Shown in pieces: positions 18,318 to 26,591 of a DNA stretch of 64,000 nt (position 1 is the first letter of the stretch; every line of letters begins with the position of its first letter). The notes below the pieces were generated by a model. It was not told where the DNA came from, did no database searches, and saw only the letters and a program-made list of their open reading frames with translations. Source of the DNA: an uncultured Lachnospiraceae bacterium (GTDB lineage Bacteria; Bacillota; Clostridia; Lachnospirales; Lachnospiraceae); assembly GCA_947245585.1 (NCBI GenBank), contig CAMXPV010000001.1:62001-126000 (forward strand), read 5' to 3'. Made by a program: the position numbers and the translations under genes.

Positions 18318-18953
18318 TCACTCCTCCTCAAACTGAAACGTATTGTCTATCACCTTACACCGTTTCAATTTCCACCGCTCCAGGAAATAGGATTCGTGAT
18401 GCGCTTTTGCCCATGTTTTCACTACGACATCGTAAACCGCGTACTCTTGATATTCCTGCACGTCTTTTCTTGTCAGGCCGTATCGGTTCAAGTATTCATC
18501 AATGCTTTTTTCATCCGTATATTTTTCTGCACATCCTGACTCTCCCTGTAAGATATAAAATGGGTCATACACTAATTCCTTTTCTTCACAATAATAGTGC
18601 ATTCCCACTTTCATCTTTACTTTATCTGACTCAGATAAATTTACCATAACGTTTATACCAACATCATTGTTATTATGATAGACACCATTGAAGAAAGATA
18701 ATGATATTAATGCTACATCTTTTCTAAGAAATTCTTCTTTATAGTCGATACTACTTGCACCCATTCCATCCAACGCACACATCCACTCCCATTCATCACG
18801 CCATCCTGACAGGCAGCCTTCCAGTTCCGGCACATCCACTGCACCGTATATTTTGCTCTTACCTATCTCGCTCAAAACATTAGAGTTAAAATACCTTATA
18901 ATAAAACAGACAAACAAAAAGCAAATGCCTATCCGCAAAAATTTATAATTCAC
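18318..18953 (-). CDS. TipC-like immunity protein, copy 2
   Basis: A 211-residue paralogue of the gene at 17168-17809. GTG 18953 is used because it lies at the ATG position of copy 1, behind the same AAAGGAAG site. N-terminal 70 and C-terminal 75 residues are almost identical to copy 1. The centre (residues about 85-140) is clearly different (FFNGVYHNNNDVGINVMVN here), so the copies may recognise different toxin variants. Confidence 0.6.
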   Translation of the reverse strand: MNYKFLRIGICFLFVCFIIRYFNSNVLSEIGKSKIYGAVDVPELEGCLSGWRDEWEWMCALDGMGASSIDYKEEFLRKDVALISLSFFNGVYHNNNDVGINVMVNLSESDKVKMKVGMHYYCEEKELVYDPFYILQGESGCAEKYTDEKSIDEYLNRYGLTRKDVQEYQEYAVYDVVVKTWAKAHHESYFLERWKLKRCKVIDNTFQFEEE

Positions 18954-19070
18954 AATTCTTCCTTTCCGCATTTCCATTATCAACTTACCAATCTTTGTCC
19001 ATTCTTTATCATATGAACAGGCGTTGAATCGGCGGTCGCGTTTTCCACATAGCACACACGTCTTCTACCT

Positions 19071-19853
19071 CTAATCCAAAACAATCATCCTGCCCGCCCG
19101 GCCTGTCTTCTCTCCGTCCCTGACATTTTTCCCGCTGCGGACGGCCTGCAGTGTATGTTCTAATCCTGCGAACAATTCCGCATTCGTCCACTCACCGTCA
19201 TCCGCATACAGGCCGCCTTTCCTGATCAGATAATCCACGAGAATATCCCTGTTTACGGCCTCCCTGCACTGTAATGCCAGATAGGCGAACTGAAGATCTA
19301 CTGCTTCCGCCGCCTCACAGGCCAGTATCTTTCTGGCATAGTCGTCCGTGATCTCCCTTGACAGGGTAACGCCTCCCCGGCTGCTCCACATAGCGTCCGC
19401 CAGATTAACCGTGTCAAACTCTGTCTGGATATCATAAAAATCCTTATATGCTGTCCGCAGTGCGGAACCTTCCCGCAGCTTAAATCTGCAAAGTTCTATC
19501 TCCCTATCGCTCTGAGGTGGCTGCTCCTCTAGCCGTAGCTGCGCCGCATATTTGATATAGTCCGGCTGTTCCTGCCTTTCCATCGCGACGAACTTGAGAT
19601 ACTGCATCCCGTTGGTTGCAAGATAGGGCAGCCTTTGCGGCGCAAGCAGATAAAGAAAATCGTGACACTTTATCATCCCTGCGCCGACTTGCAGCTCGTT
19701 TTCCTCCACACTAAACATACAACCGGATATTACACCGTCCGTATACTCCTGGTATTGCAGCTCCAAAGCGGTATAGGAATAATCCCGAAGTGCCCAAAGG
19801 GATTCTTTTTTTAAGATTCTTCCACGTTCAAAGGTGGGGTAAATATGTTCCAT
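19071..19853 (-). CDS. unrecognised protein of the injection-system operon
   Basis: A 260-residue protein with no membrane segment and no family I can name. The first third is strand-rich (YTDGVISGCMFSVEENELQV, FLYLLAPQRLPYLATNG); the C-terminal third is helical with a Gly/Arg-rich end (GRAGRMIVLD). Last gene of the 25555-to-19071 operon, 26 bp after the Hsp70-like gene. A baseplate or tail-fibre-like part is possible, by context only. Confidence 0.55.
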   Translation of the reverse strand: MEHIYPTFERGRILKKESLWALRDYSYTALELQYQEYTDGVISGCMFSVEENELQVGAGMIKCHDFLYLLAPQRLPYLATNGMQYLKFVAMERQEQPDYIKYAAQLRLEEQPPQSDREIELCRFKLREGSALRTAYKDFYDIQTEFDTVNLADAMWSSRGGVTLSREITDDYARKILACEAAEAVDLQFAYLALQCREAVNRDILVDYLIRKGGLYADDGEWTNAELFAGLEHTLQAVRSGKNVRDGEKTGRAGRMIVLD

Positions 19854-19879
19854 GCTCCTGCCCTCTTTCTGTATTTCGC

Positions 19880-22480
19880 TTATTTTTTCCCATCAAAGTA
19901 ACTCTTCACCCATCCCTCATGCTCGAAGGGATAGAACTGCTCCTGCCCCAGATAAAGCGCCTCCTCATTTCTGTATACGGGAACGATCACATAGCCCCAT
20001 TCCCTGCACCTCTTCCATGCGAAGAAACGAACCTCCCTGTTGACAATGCTGTCCGTCTCCTTCTGCAGGATTCTATCCCCGTATCTATCTCCGATTTCTT
20101 CGTAAGTCACCTTCTGGAACGTCCCCGGCTGACAGTCAAAATAAAAATGATACCGTATCTTCCCCTCCGTGTCCTTTAAGAATAACTGCAAGGTCACATC
20201 CTCCAGATTCCTGGAAACATACCTTGTCTCCTCCTCCCGCAGGAAACCGTTGATTAACTCCACCTCCCTGCCGTTGTGGGTCAGCGCGCTCACCGTGTAG
20301 GGCAGCACCGGCTTGTCCGAATACAGCTCGATATCCGCATACCCCAAACGTTTGTCCCGAATGTATTTCAGCGCCCCGTCCACGCAGCTCAGTTTCAGGT
20401 CGATATCTCCCTCCGCCGCCCGGTTTCTGCGCTTAAACTGAATCATCCGGCCGGGAAGGAACTCTTTCAGGGCATCCCGGAACAGATCGATCTTACAAGA
20501 CTGCCCGGTCAGTTTCAGGAAAGAGAAGTCCGACAGCTTGTCCGACAGATAAAGCGGCTCCAGAAACTTATGTACAATACCGTAAATATCCCCTTTTAAG
20601 AGCATTTCTATCTCATAGAGATTCAGGATGATTCCGGGAAACTCCTTACATACCTGAAATTCTCCGCCCATCTTTACGGACAGCTTCCATTTGTCCGCCC
20701 TGACCCACACCATATCCGGCTCCTTCTTTTCCTCCGAAGACACGCCCACCCGCAGAACGCCCGCCTGCTCATAGAAGTGCTTCTTCACCTGTTCCGCCAA
20801 AAAGAAGAGATGATAGAAATTATTCTTAACCTTAAAATAATCCTCCCTGCTTTGCATTTCATATTCCTTAAAACAGGTGGGAATGCACGCTTCCGCCGCC
20901 TCATAGGCTTCCTCCAATGCCTGATAAAGCGATTCTGTCCCGTTTTCATCCACATACCGGTAGATATCCATGTCCATGCCGTTCAAAATCTCTTCCGTTT
21001 GGCAGGGCAGAGAACCGCCTAGCTTTTCCGCCATCCTTATCTTCATATACTGCATAATCCGATACGTCAGGTTATTGCCGCCAAAATCCGTATCGCCATT
21101 TTCGTAGGAAGTCTCGATTCTGATATGGTATGCCACCCGGTCGTCCCTCACCCGGAACTTACAGGCGCACAGATCTGTCGTACCGCCTCCACAGTCCACG
21201 ATCAGAGCCTGATAAGCCGTGTCCGGTTTGGCACTGCCCGCGTCTAACATACCGGAAATGGTATTGTAGAGCACCGACACACCCTCATCCAACATCTCCT
21301 CTTCTCCTGCCACATACTCCGGCAGAATATCCTGAAAAAGCTTCTGAAACAGGAACTTCTGTTTGACCGGACAGGAAATCTGAATCTGCTCTACGCTGCA
21401 TTTAAAGCAGTCCTGCGCCGTTTCCACGATATACATAAAATAGGAACGCAGGATATCCCTGCGCTTCACGAAAGCACGCCTGCCCGTCCGGTCAGTGATC
21501 TCCTCCTCCTTTTCATAGTCGCTGATCCAACGTTTCATATCATAAAAAATGCTGAACCCCTCGTCCACGTAGCAGGCATTCGACAGCCTGACTGCCTCCT
21601 CGCCATAGACAAACACCGGGGTTCCGTCCGTTACCGTCACTACACCGGCCACCGACGGCAGAAGAAGCGCGCCTTCGTTAAACGATACGTGTCGAATCCC
21701 ACTCTCCCCGAATCTTCTGCTAAATGGCGCATCCTTTACCTCCTCCAAATACACACTATCCAAATACACACCCGCCGCCGTATTGGTAGACCCGAAATCA
21801 ATCACAAGGGGAAACCGCAGCTTGACCGGGTTTCTCACCTCCACATCCAACAACGGAATCCGGTAAGCATCCAGATAGGCCGGTGCCTGTCCCTCCCGGC
21901 TCATATAGAGCTCATATATCCGGTCAGACTCCTCCCTCGCAAAGCAGTAAAGGTCGTATTCTTTCAGATCGGCCTCCTCACAGGAAACATTCCGGTCTCC
22001 AATGACATAAAGCCTTTCCTCTTCCGGATTGTGACGGCGCAGACTAAAAAAACCACAGATTTCTCTGCCTCCGCTGACCAGAATGGCGTTCGTATCTTCC
22101 AACTCCTCCCGGTAAGGGATAAAAATCCGGTCATTCTCATCCATACACCGTCCCCGATAACGGATCAGCTTGGAGGGAATATGCAGGGCGCGGTCCTGCA
22201 CGGCGTGAATCTGCCCCTTACGGAACATCTGCTCCAGCGTTTCGCGCCCCTCTTTTCTGTCTTCCTTAATCAGACGCTGCTGCCTGCTGCCCCGATACCG
22301 CATAATCACATGGATTAATTCTTCCTTATCCAGAGGATTCAGCACACCCGGAATAATCTTCTCCTCTCTGCATATCTCCCGGAGTTGGTGGGTGGTCATC
22401 AATTCCAACTCTGTCTGCCGATACAGTCTTGTCCTGTTTTCCTGTTTCCTATCGTCCTTCATTAATATGTATCCGCTCAT
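19880..22480 (-). CDS. Hsp70/actin-fold ATPase with SAP-like N-terminus
   Basis: The 866-residue protein has a helical SAP/Rho-N-like segment (about 27-65, TTHQLREICREEKIIPGVLN), a linker domain, then an actin/Hsp70-type ATPase: phosphate-1 loop LVIDFGSTNTAAGVYLD (about 225-241) and phosphate-2 loop ALIVDCGGGTTDL (about 425-437). It is longer than DnaK (about 610) and lacks a typical DnaK substrate-binding domain. RBS AAGGAG lies 7 nt from ATG. It probably acts as a dedicated chaperone or remodelling ATPase for its operon partners, an inference. Confidence 0.75.
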   Translation of the reverse strand: MSGYILMKDDRKQENRTRLYRQTELELMTTHQLREICREEKIIPGVLNPLDKEELIHVIMRYRGSRQQRLIKEDRKEGRETLEQMFRKGQIHAVQDRALHIPSKLIRYRGRCMDENDRIFIPYREELEDTNAILVSGGREICGFFSLRRHNPEEERLYVIGDRNVSCEEADLKEYDLYCFAREESDRIYELYMSREGQAPAYLDAYRIPLLDVEVRNPVKLRFPLVIDFGSTNTAAGVYLDSVYLEEVKDAPFSRRFGESGIRHVSFNEGALLLPSVAGVVTVTDGTPVFVYGEEAVRLSNACYVDEGFSIFYDMKRWISDYEKEEEITDRTGRRAFVKRRDILRSYFMYIVETAQDCFKCSVEQIQISCPVKQKFLFQKLFQDILPEYVAGEEEMLDEGVSVLYNTISGMLDAGSAKPDTAYQALIVDCGGGTTDLCACKFRVRDDRVAYHIRIETSYENGDTDFGGNNLTYRIMQYMKIRMAEKLGGSLPCQTEEILNGMDMDIYRYVDENGTESLYQALEEAYEAAEACIPTCFKEYEMQSREDYFKVKNNFYHLFFLAEQVKKHFYEQAGVLRVGVSSEEKKEPDMVWVRADKWKLSVKMGGEFQVCKEFPGIILNLYEIEMLLKGDIYGIVHKFLEPLYLSDKLSDFSFLKLTGQSCKIDLFRDALKEFLPGRMIQFKRRNRAAEGDIDLKLSCVDGALKYIRDKRLGYADIELYSDKPVLPYTVSALTHNGREVELINGFLREEETRYVSRNLEDVTLQLFLKDTEGKIRYHFYFDCQPGTFQKVTYEEIGDRYGDRILQKETDSIVNREVRFFAWKRCREWGYVIVPVYRNEEALYLGQEQFYPFEHEGWVKSYFDGKK

Positions 22481-22497
22481 ATCTGCTCTCCTTCACA

Positions 22498-23190
22498 TCA
22501 AAAAATAACCGCCTCGTCCACCAACATCGTCTCATCCACACCTATAATCCCAAAATGATGCCCGTAGAACCAGTGCACTGTCTCCTGCATGGGCAGGAAC
22601 ATTTCCCGCAAAAATGCCGTGCGCTCCCTTTCCCGTTCGGATTCCTCCACTCCCAGATACACCAACAGCTCATAGGCGATCTCATTATTCTCATAGATAA
22701 ACACCTGTGGATACAGCCGCAGCATCACTCTTCTAAATTCTTCCAGATAATTTCCCGTCTTTAAAAGCTGCAAATATACTCTGGCTATGTTCTTCTTTTC
22801 CGCCTTTGCAAACAACGAATAGCGTTCCCGTGCCTTTCCGCCGTACCTTCCCCCTTCTATGTCATTCATGATGAGACTGCTATAAAAATCTTCTTTCGAC
22901 AGTCCCTCCCGCAAATCCAACTGTACGATCTGGTGCATACAGACATCAAAAAACACTTTTTTTAATTGTTCGTACCCTTCTATGTTCCGGTCAAACAGCT
23001 TTCCGAACACATCCCCCAGACGGTACAGAGGATTGACCTCCACCCGCTCCTCTTCGGGACTTTCCTGATTTAGATCCACTACGGACACTTCTATGTACGG
23101 ACTTGGGTTTGCCGCCTCCGTAAAGCGAAGGTTGTCCCTGTCCATGCCGTGTTTTTCTGCCTGTAATACCGCTTCCCATGCGTAGTTCAT
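22498..23190 (-). CDS. unrecognised soluble protein of the Hsp70-like operon
   Basis: A 230-residue, mainly helical protein with no signal or membrane segment. Notable segments: YIEVSVVDLNQESPEEERVE near residue 35 and the C-terminal HWFYGHHFGIIGVDETMLVD. It ends 17 bp before the ATPase gene. No family recognised. It is probably a partner of the neighbouring ATPase or a structural part of the injection system. Confidence 0.55.
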   Translation of the reverse strand: MNYAWEAVLQAEKHGMDRDNLRFTEAANPSPYIEVSVVDLNQESPEEERVEVNPLYRLGDVFGKLFDRNIEGYEQLKKVFFDVCMHQIVQLDLREGLSKEDFYSSLIMNDIEGGRYGGKARERYSLFAKAEKKNIARVYLQLLKTGNYLEEFRRVMLRLYPQVFIYENNEIAYELLVYLGVEESERERERTAFLREMFLPMQETVHWFYGHHFGIIGVDETMLVDEAVIF

Positions 23191-23246
23191 GCTAATTCCT
23201 CCACCACCCTATCCCGTTTCTCGTTTATATGTGCCTTTCTCTCGTC

Positions 23247-23270
23247 TTACTCGTCCGCTATCTCTTCAAT
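23247..23270 (-). pseudogene. tail scar of a DUF3592-like gene
   Basis: On the minus strand these bases encode KIEEIADE and stop, the same end as the intact genes at 25593 and 33205 (IEEIADE). No matching coding sequence precedes it; it sits between the LRR gene and the 230-residue gene. It is the 3' remnant of a lost immunity-type gene. Confidence 0.6.
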
Positions 23271-23299
23271 TTTCATTAAATGTGCCCTTTTGCTAAAAA

Positions 23300-24256
23300 T
23301 CAAAATCCGTATGGAACATCTTCACTGATCTCTAAATAATCTATATCTCTAAAATATAGTTCCGCCTGTTCTTTGACCCGTTCGCTCTTATTTCCCAAAA
23401 TCTCCAAACAATCCAAATTCTCCAATGCACACAATGGCTCAATATCGTCAATCCCCGTATCTACCAGTCGAACCCTGTGTATCTTCCGTGAGTTAATCAA
23501 AGGACTGATATCCGTTACACGAATATAGCTTAAATCCAGACTTTCCAGTTCCGCCATATCTGAATGTTGATATAACTCCTGAAGTAAGGACGACGGCTCT
23601 TCATTCCCCTGTGTTTCACACAATCCTATATGCTGTAAATGTGTTAAACCGGAAAGTCCACCTGCATTTCTGATATTTCCCCCTGTTATTTGAAGATCAC
23701 GCAGCTGCCTACAGCCAGAAAGTTTATTCAGATCAACATCATCCACATAGGACACATTCAGAGTAAGCAGTCCGGGTCTGTCTTCAAATAAAGATAAATC
23801 TTTGATTCCAGTACATTTACTAAAATATATATTAGAAAGACTGGGCATATCCTTTATAAAACTGAAATCATTATCTTCCCCTCCCGGCCCTACAAATGCA
23901 AATTCCTGCAACAGATTCATGTTAGTAAGCGGACTCAAATCAATGTCAGGAGCCAAACCAACCCTAAAACATCCTATACTAAGCGACCGTAAATTCTCCA
24001 TATTTCCAATCCGGTTAATATCTTTCTGGGTAGGATCTGATATATTTATCTCCCATACATTTTCGCTCACCCACTGCTCTAAAGACTCTTCTTCCGTCTC
24101 AAGTTCAGAGGGCAGCTGCTCTGTTTCAAAATTATTTTCCACATTTTCCGTCTTTGCAATGATATCTTCTGTCTGATATATCTCCACCGTTTGCGCATAG
24201 ATATAGGCAGTCAGCATAAATAATACGACAAGAAGTACGTTACAAAATTTTTTCAT
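23300..24256 (-). CDS. membrane-anchored leucine-rich-repeat protein
   Basis: A 318-residue protein with an N-terminal signal/anchor (about 4-22), an acidic spacer and about nine internalin-like LRR units from residue 75 (NLRSLSIG, LSNIYFSKC, GLLTLNVSY, QLRDLQITGG, HLQHIGLC, ELESLDLSYIRVTDISPL, IHRVRLVDTGIDDIEPL). It probably binds a protein at the cell surface. It starts 1 bp after the 432-residue gene ends, interrupting an otherwise coherent operon. A 3' remnant of a similar gene lies at 26560-26583. Confidence 0.75.
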   Translation of the reverse strand: MKKFCNVLLVVLFMLTAYIYAQTVEIYQTEDIIAKTENVENNFETEQLPSELETEEESLEQWVSENVWEINISDPTQKDINRIGNMENLRSLSIGCFRVGLAPDIDLSPLTNMNLLQEFAFVGPGGEDNDFSFIKDMPSLSNIYFSKCTGIKDLSLFEDRPGLLTLNVSYVDDVDLNKLSGCRQLRDLQITGGNIRNAGGLSGLTHLQHIGLCETQGNEEPSSLLQELYQHSDMAELESLDLSYIRVTDISPLINSRKIHRVRLVDTGIDDIEPLCALENLDCLEILGNKSERVKEQAELYFRDIDYLEISEDVPYGF

Positions 24257-25555
24257 TTATTCATGAACTCCTTCTTCTAAAACCCCCATACACCTGTACT
24301 CCAAAAACTCCATCTGCAGACCGGAAAGAATATAGCGGATCTGCGACTCATACAGATAGTCCTCCCGCTCCTTATCATCCGCTCCAAACCGTAAAAGCAG
24401 GATTTTTCTTTGATCGTCAGTAAACAGCCTTACTCCCGTAAAGCCGTTCATGTCTCCCTCTAAAAACGCCTCTTCCGCCCTGTCAAGAATCTCATAGCCG
24501 AGCAGTGAAATCCGATAGCCGTCCGCCATCTCCTCCACTTTCCGTTTCAGTTCCGCGGGGGTCTGGATAAAATTCCCCATCCGTTGGGAATACCTTGCGG
24601 AAAGACTGTCCTTCCGATGATTGGACAACACCGGAAACCGATATCCCGCCGACTGCTCCGGCTCGCCCTGTCCCAACCGGTAGACCGTGATATTCTGCAA
24701 GTCCTGCTCTGCGGTCTTTAAAATAATCCGGTTCTGTTCATACCTGATGGAAAGAATGTCTTCCGCCGCATCCACCAGATAGCCGTCCTCCTTCTTCCCC
24801 TCCTGCTGTAAAAAGAAAATGTGCTCATAGAACACCTCATCGATACAGGGCACCCGGTATTCTCTGGAGGAGACAGCCGCCTGCGGGATATTCCACAACA
24901 ACATCCTCTCTCTTTTGATCTGTGTCCTCCAACGGTCATCCTGTATCACCCAGTCCGCCTCCGGCATCTTCCCATCCTCTGTCAGCGGAACCAGATCAAA
25001 AAAGTGCTCCACATGCCCCATATGTACGGTCTGCCATGGTACATGGTTGCTGACAAAGAGATGATAGAGCCTGTCCATGCTTTTCCAGTATTTTTCTGAC
25101 GGCACGATCCTTAAAGGAAAACATTCTCCCGTCGATTCAACTACGCCTGTCAGCGTACCCATTTTCACAAACTCCCTGCACGTTTTCTCATCCGCTTCCA
25201 GATAGACCGTCTCGCAGGAACATTCCTGCCCCTGCTCATCCCCCTCGCATACGGGAAACCAGAAAGTATTGATGGGGTCATAATCCTTCCTGTCAATCAC
25301 CGTCATGCAGACATGGAAACAGCGCCACGGCAAATCCAGTTCATTCTGTACACGCCGTTCCAGTGCCGCATACTTTCCCTCCGACCAGGCAATCATCCTG
25401 CCGAGACTCTCCGTCAGCAGTTCTTTGGCAAATCTGCGCTCGTCCAGATCGTCGATTTGTCTTAGCTGCTCCTGTATGTAGCTTTCGTAATCAAATCCCT
25501 TTTCATCTATCATATCCTGTATTCTCTCTTCCCTGTATGGAGGATTGCTTCCCAT
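24257..25555 (-). CDS. unrecognised protein, first gene of the Hsp70-like operon
   Basis: A 432-residue soluble protein with helical N-terminus (about 1-75), a Cys-containing middle (CEGDEQGQECSCETV near 125) and two likely folded halves. Segments such as MDRLYHLFVSNHVPWQTVHMGH and ISLLGYEILDRAEEAFL are not from a family I know. Together with the 230- and 260-residue genes and the ATPase it probably forms a functional unit of the injection system. Confidence 0.55.
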   Translation of the reverse strand: MGSNPPYREERIQDMIDEKGFDYESYIQEQLRQIDDLDERRFAKELLTESLGRMIAWSEGKYAALERRVQNELDLPWRCFHVCMTVIDRKDYDPINTFWFPVCEGDEQGQECSCETVYLEADEKTCREFVKMGTLTGVVESTGECFPLRIVPSEKYWKSMDRLYHLFVSNHVPWQTVHMGHVEHFFDLVPLTEDGKMPEADWVIQDDRWRTQIKRERMLLWNIPQAAVSSREYRVPCIDEVFYEHIFFLQQEGKKEDGYLVDAAEDILSIRYEQNRIILKTAEQDLQNITVYRLGQGEPEQSAGYRFPVLSNHRKDSLSARYSQRMGNFIQTPAELKRKVEEMADGYRISLLGYEILDRAEEAFLEGDMNGFTGVRLFTDDQRKILLLRFGADDKEREDYLYESQIRYILSGLQMEFLEYRCMGVLEEGVHE

Positions 25556-25592
25556 GCAATAAAACTTTATTCATATGTACCTTCCTCAGACC

Positions 25593-26105
25593 TTACTCAT
25601 CCGCTATCTCTTCAATGTAGACAATATAATTCGGCGGCATATATCTGATCCTCAAATGCTGCCCGTCTCCCGTAATTACATTTTCACCCTGCCAATAAGT
25701 ATATCCCCATGTAAGGTTATGTCCTGAAATATTAAATTTCACCCCATTAACAGTAAATGATATATAAGTCGATTCATCCTTATATTTCTCTACTACGCCT
25801 TCCACTTCACGATATTCACCCCTCCACTTATATCCAAGTATAACCTTTCCATATACCACTATCGCGATAACTATTGTTATTAAACCAGCTGTCCCAAAAA
25901 CAATCAGTCCAAAATAATCAAGTGCACTTTCAGCTCCATATTGAAGCTTTCCTTTTTCCCCATTCTCGCTATACGCTTTTTTTCGCTTTTTTATTTTAAA
26001 AATTAAGCTTAAACATAATAAAGCTAACATTATAATGACTATTACAATGTTAAAAAAGCCCTTTGAACTGCCTACATAGCTTGCTTCGTATAATATTTTG
26101 TTCAT
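25593..26105 (-). CDS. DUF3592-like membrane protein
   Basis: A 170-residue protein with two membrane segments (about 15-37 and 72-95) followed by a small strand-rich outer domain (EVEGVVEKYKDESTYISFTV, ending HLRIRYMPPNYIVYIEEI), the usual DUF3592 layout. ATG 26105 has GGAGG 5 nt upstream. First of two related genes (with 26165-26488) in a cassette found again at 33205-34265. Probably an immunity or envelope protein of the island. Confidence 0.6.
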   Translation of the reverse strand: MNKILYEASYVGSSKGFFNIVIVIIMLALLCLSLIFKIKKRKKAYSENGEKGKLQYGAESALDYFGLIVFGTAGLITIVIAIVVYGKVILGYKWRGEYREVEGVVEKYKDESTYISFTVNGVKFNISGHNLTWGYTYWQGENVITGDGQHLRIRYMPPNYIVYIEEIADE

Positions 26106-26164
26106 CTTAACCTCCACTTCTCCGCCTCTGGTTGCGAAACAAACAGCAATAAATTACTTCCGGT

Positions 26165-26488
26165 CTAATCTGTCTCCCACTCCTCTGGCATCATCTGCTC
26201 TATGTACACAATCGTATTTTCCGATGATTTAGGAAGGTATCTGATCCTTAAATGCTGTCCATTTTTATATGGAATTAAGGTCCCCACCCATCCAACCACT
26301 ACACCGATTGCATTTACTGCTATAACTGCTATCATTACTATTGTAACTCCTATCCGCTCCTCTTCCTTTATTTTATCGTTCTTTTTTTGAATGACACCCC
26401 CAACAACCAATATACTGATTCCAAAAATCATGACTAGCCATCTTTCTATGTTCCCCATGAAACTCACTTCATATAAAATTCTGTTCAT
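26165..26488 (-). CDS. DUF3592-like membrane protein lacking its outer domain
   Basis: This 107-residue protein matches the 164-residue paralogue at 33771-34265 except that 57 residues, the whole strand-rich outer domain, are missing. The joint lies at TGTCCATTT, which occurs at both edges of the missing part in the intact copy. The deletion keeps the frame, leaving two membrane segments plus the short C-terminal tail QHLRIRYLPKSS. It may be inactive or a minimal variant. Confidence 0.6.
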   Translation of the reverse strand: MNRILYEVSFMGNIERWLVMIFGISILVVGGVIQKKNDKIKEEERIGVTIVMIAVIAVNAIGVVVGWVGTLIPYKNGQHLRIRYLPKSSENTIVYIEQMMPEEWETD

Positions 26489-26506
26489 AAGTACCTTCCT
26501 TTAGCA

Positions 26507-26583
26507 CTACTCGTCCGCTGTCTCTTCCATCTCATTAAATATGCCTCTTTTATTGAAATTCAAAACCCATGAAAAATATCTTT
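26507..26583 (-). pseudogene. tail scars of an LRR gene and a DUF3592-like gene
   Basis: On the minus strand 26560-26583 encode KDIFHGF and stop, matching the end of the LRR protein at 23300 (EDVPYGF), and 26507-26530 encode EMEETADE and stop, matching the DUF3592-like ends. Spacing and intervening bases resemble 23247-23320, so a whole LRR plus DUF3592 cassette was lost here. Confidence 0.55.
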
Positions 26584-26591
26584 CCAAGATA

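Larger units (their letters stand above)
25593..26500. repeat. duplicated two-gene membrane-protein cassette, copy 1
   Basis: The gene order and much of the DNA of this segment recur at 33205-34275. The right part (26160 to about 26500) is nearly identical to 33770-34275 except for one 171-bp deletion here; the left parts share start, end and framework with a diverged middle. Confidence 0.7.

Noticed and set aside
19071-25555. Core sheath, tube or AAA+ disassembly ATPase genes
   Set aside because: Looked for in this operon but none of the proteins show their motifs; the ATPase is of Hsp70/actin type.
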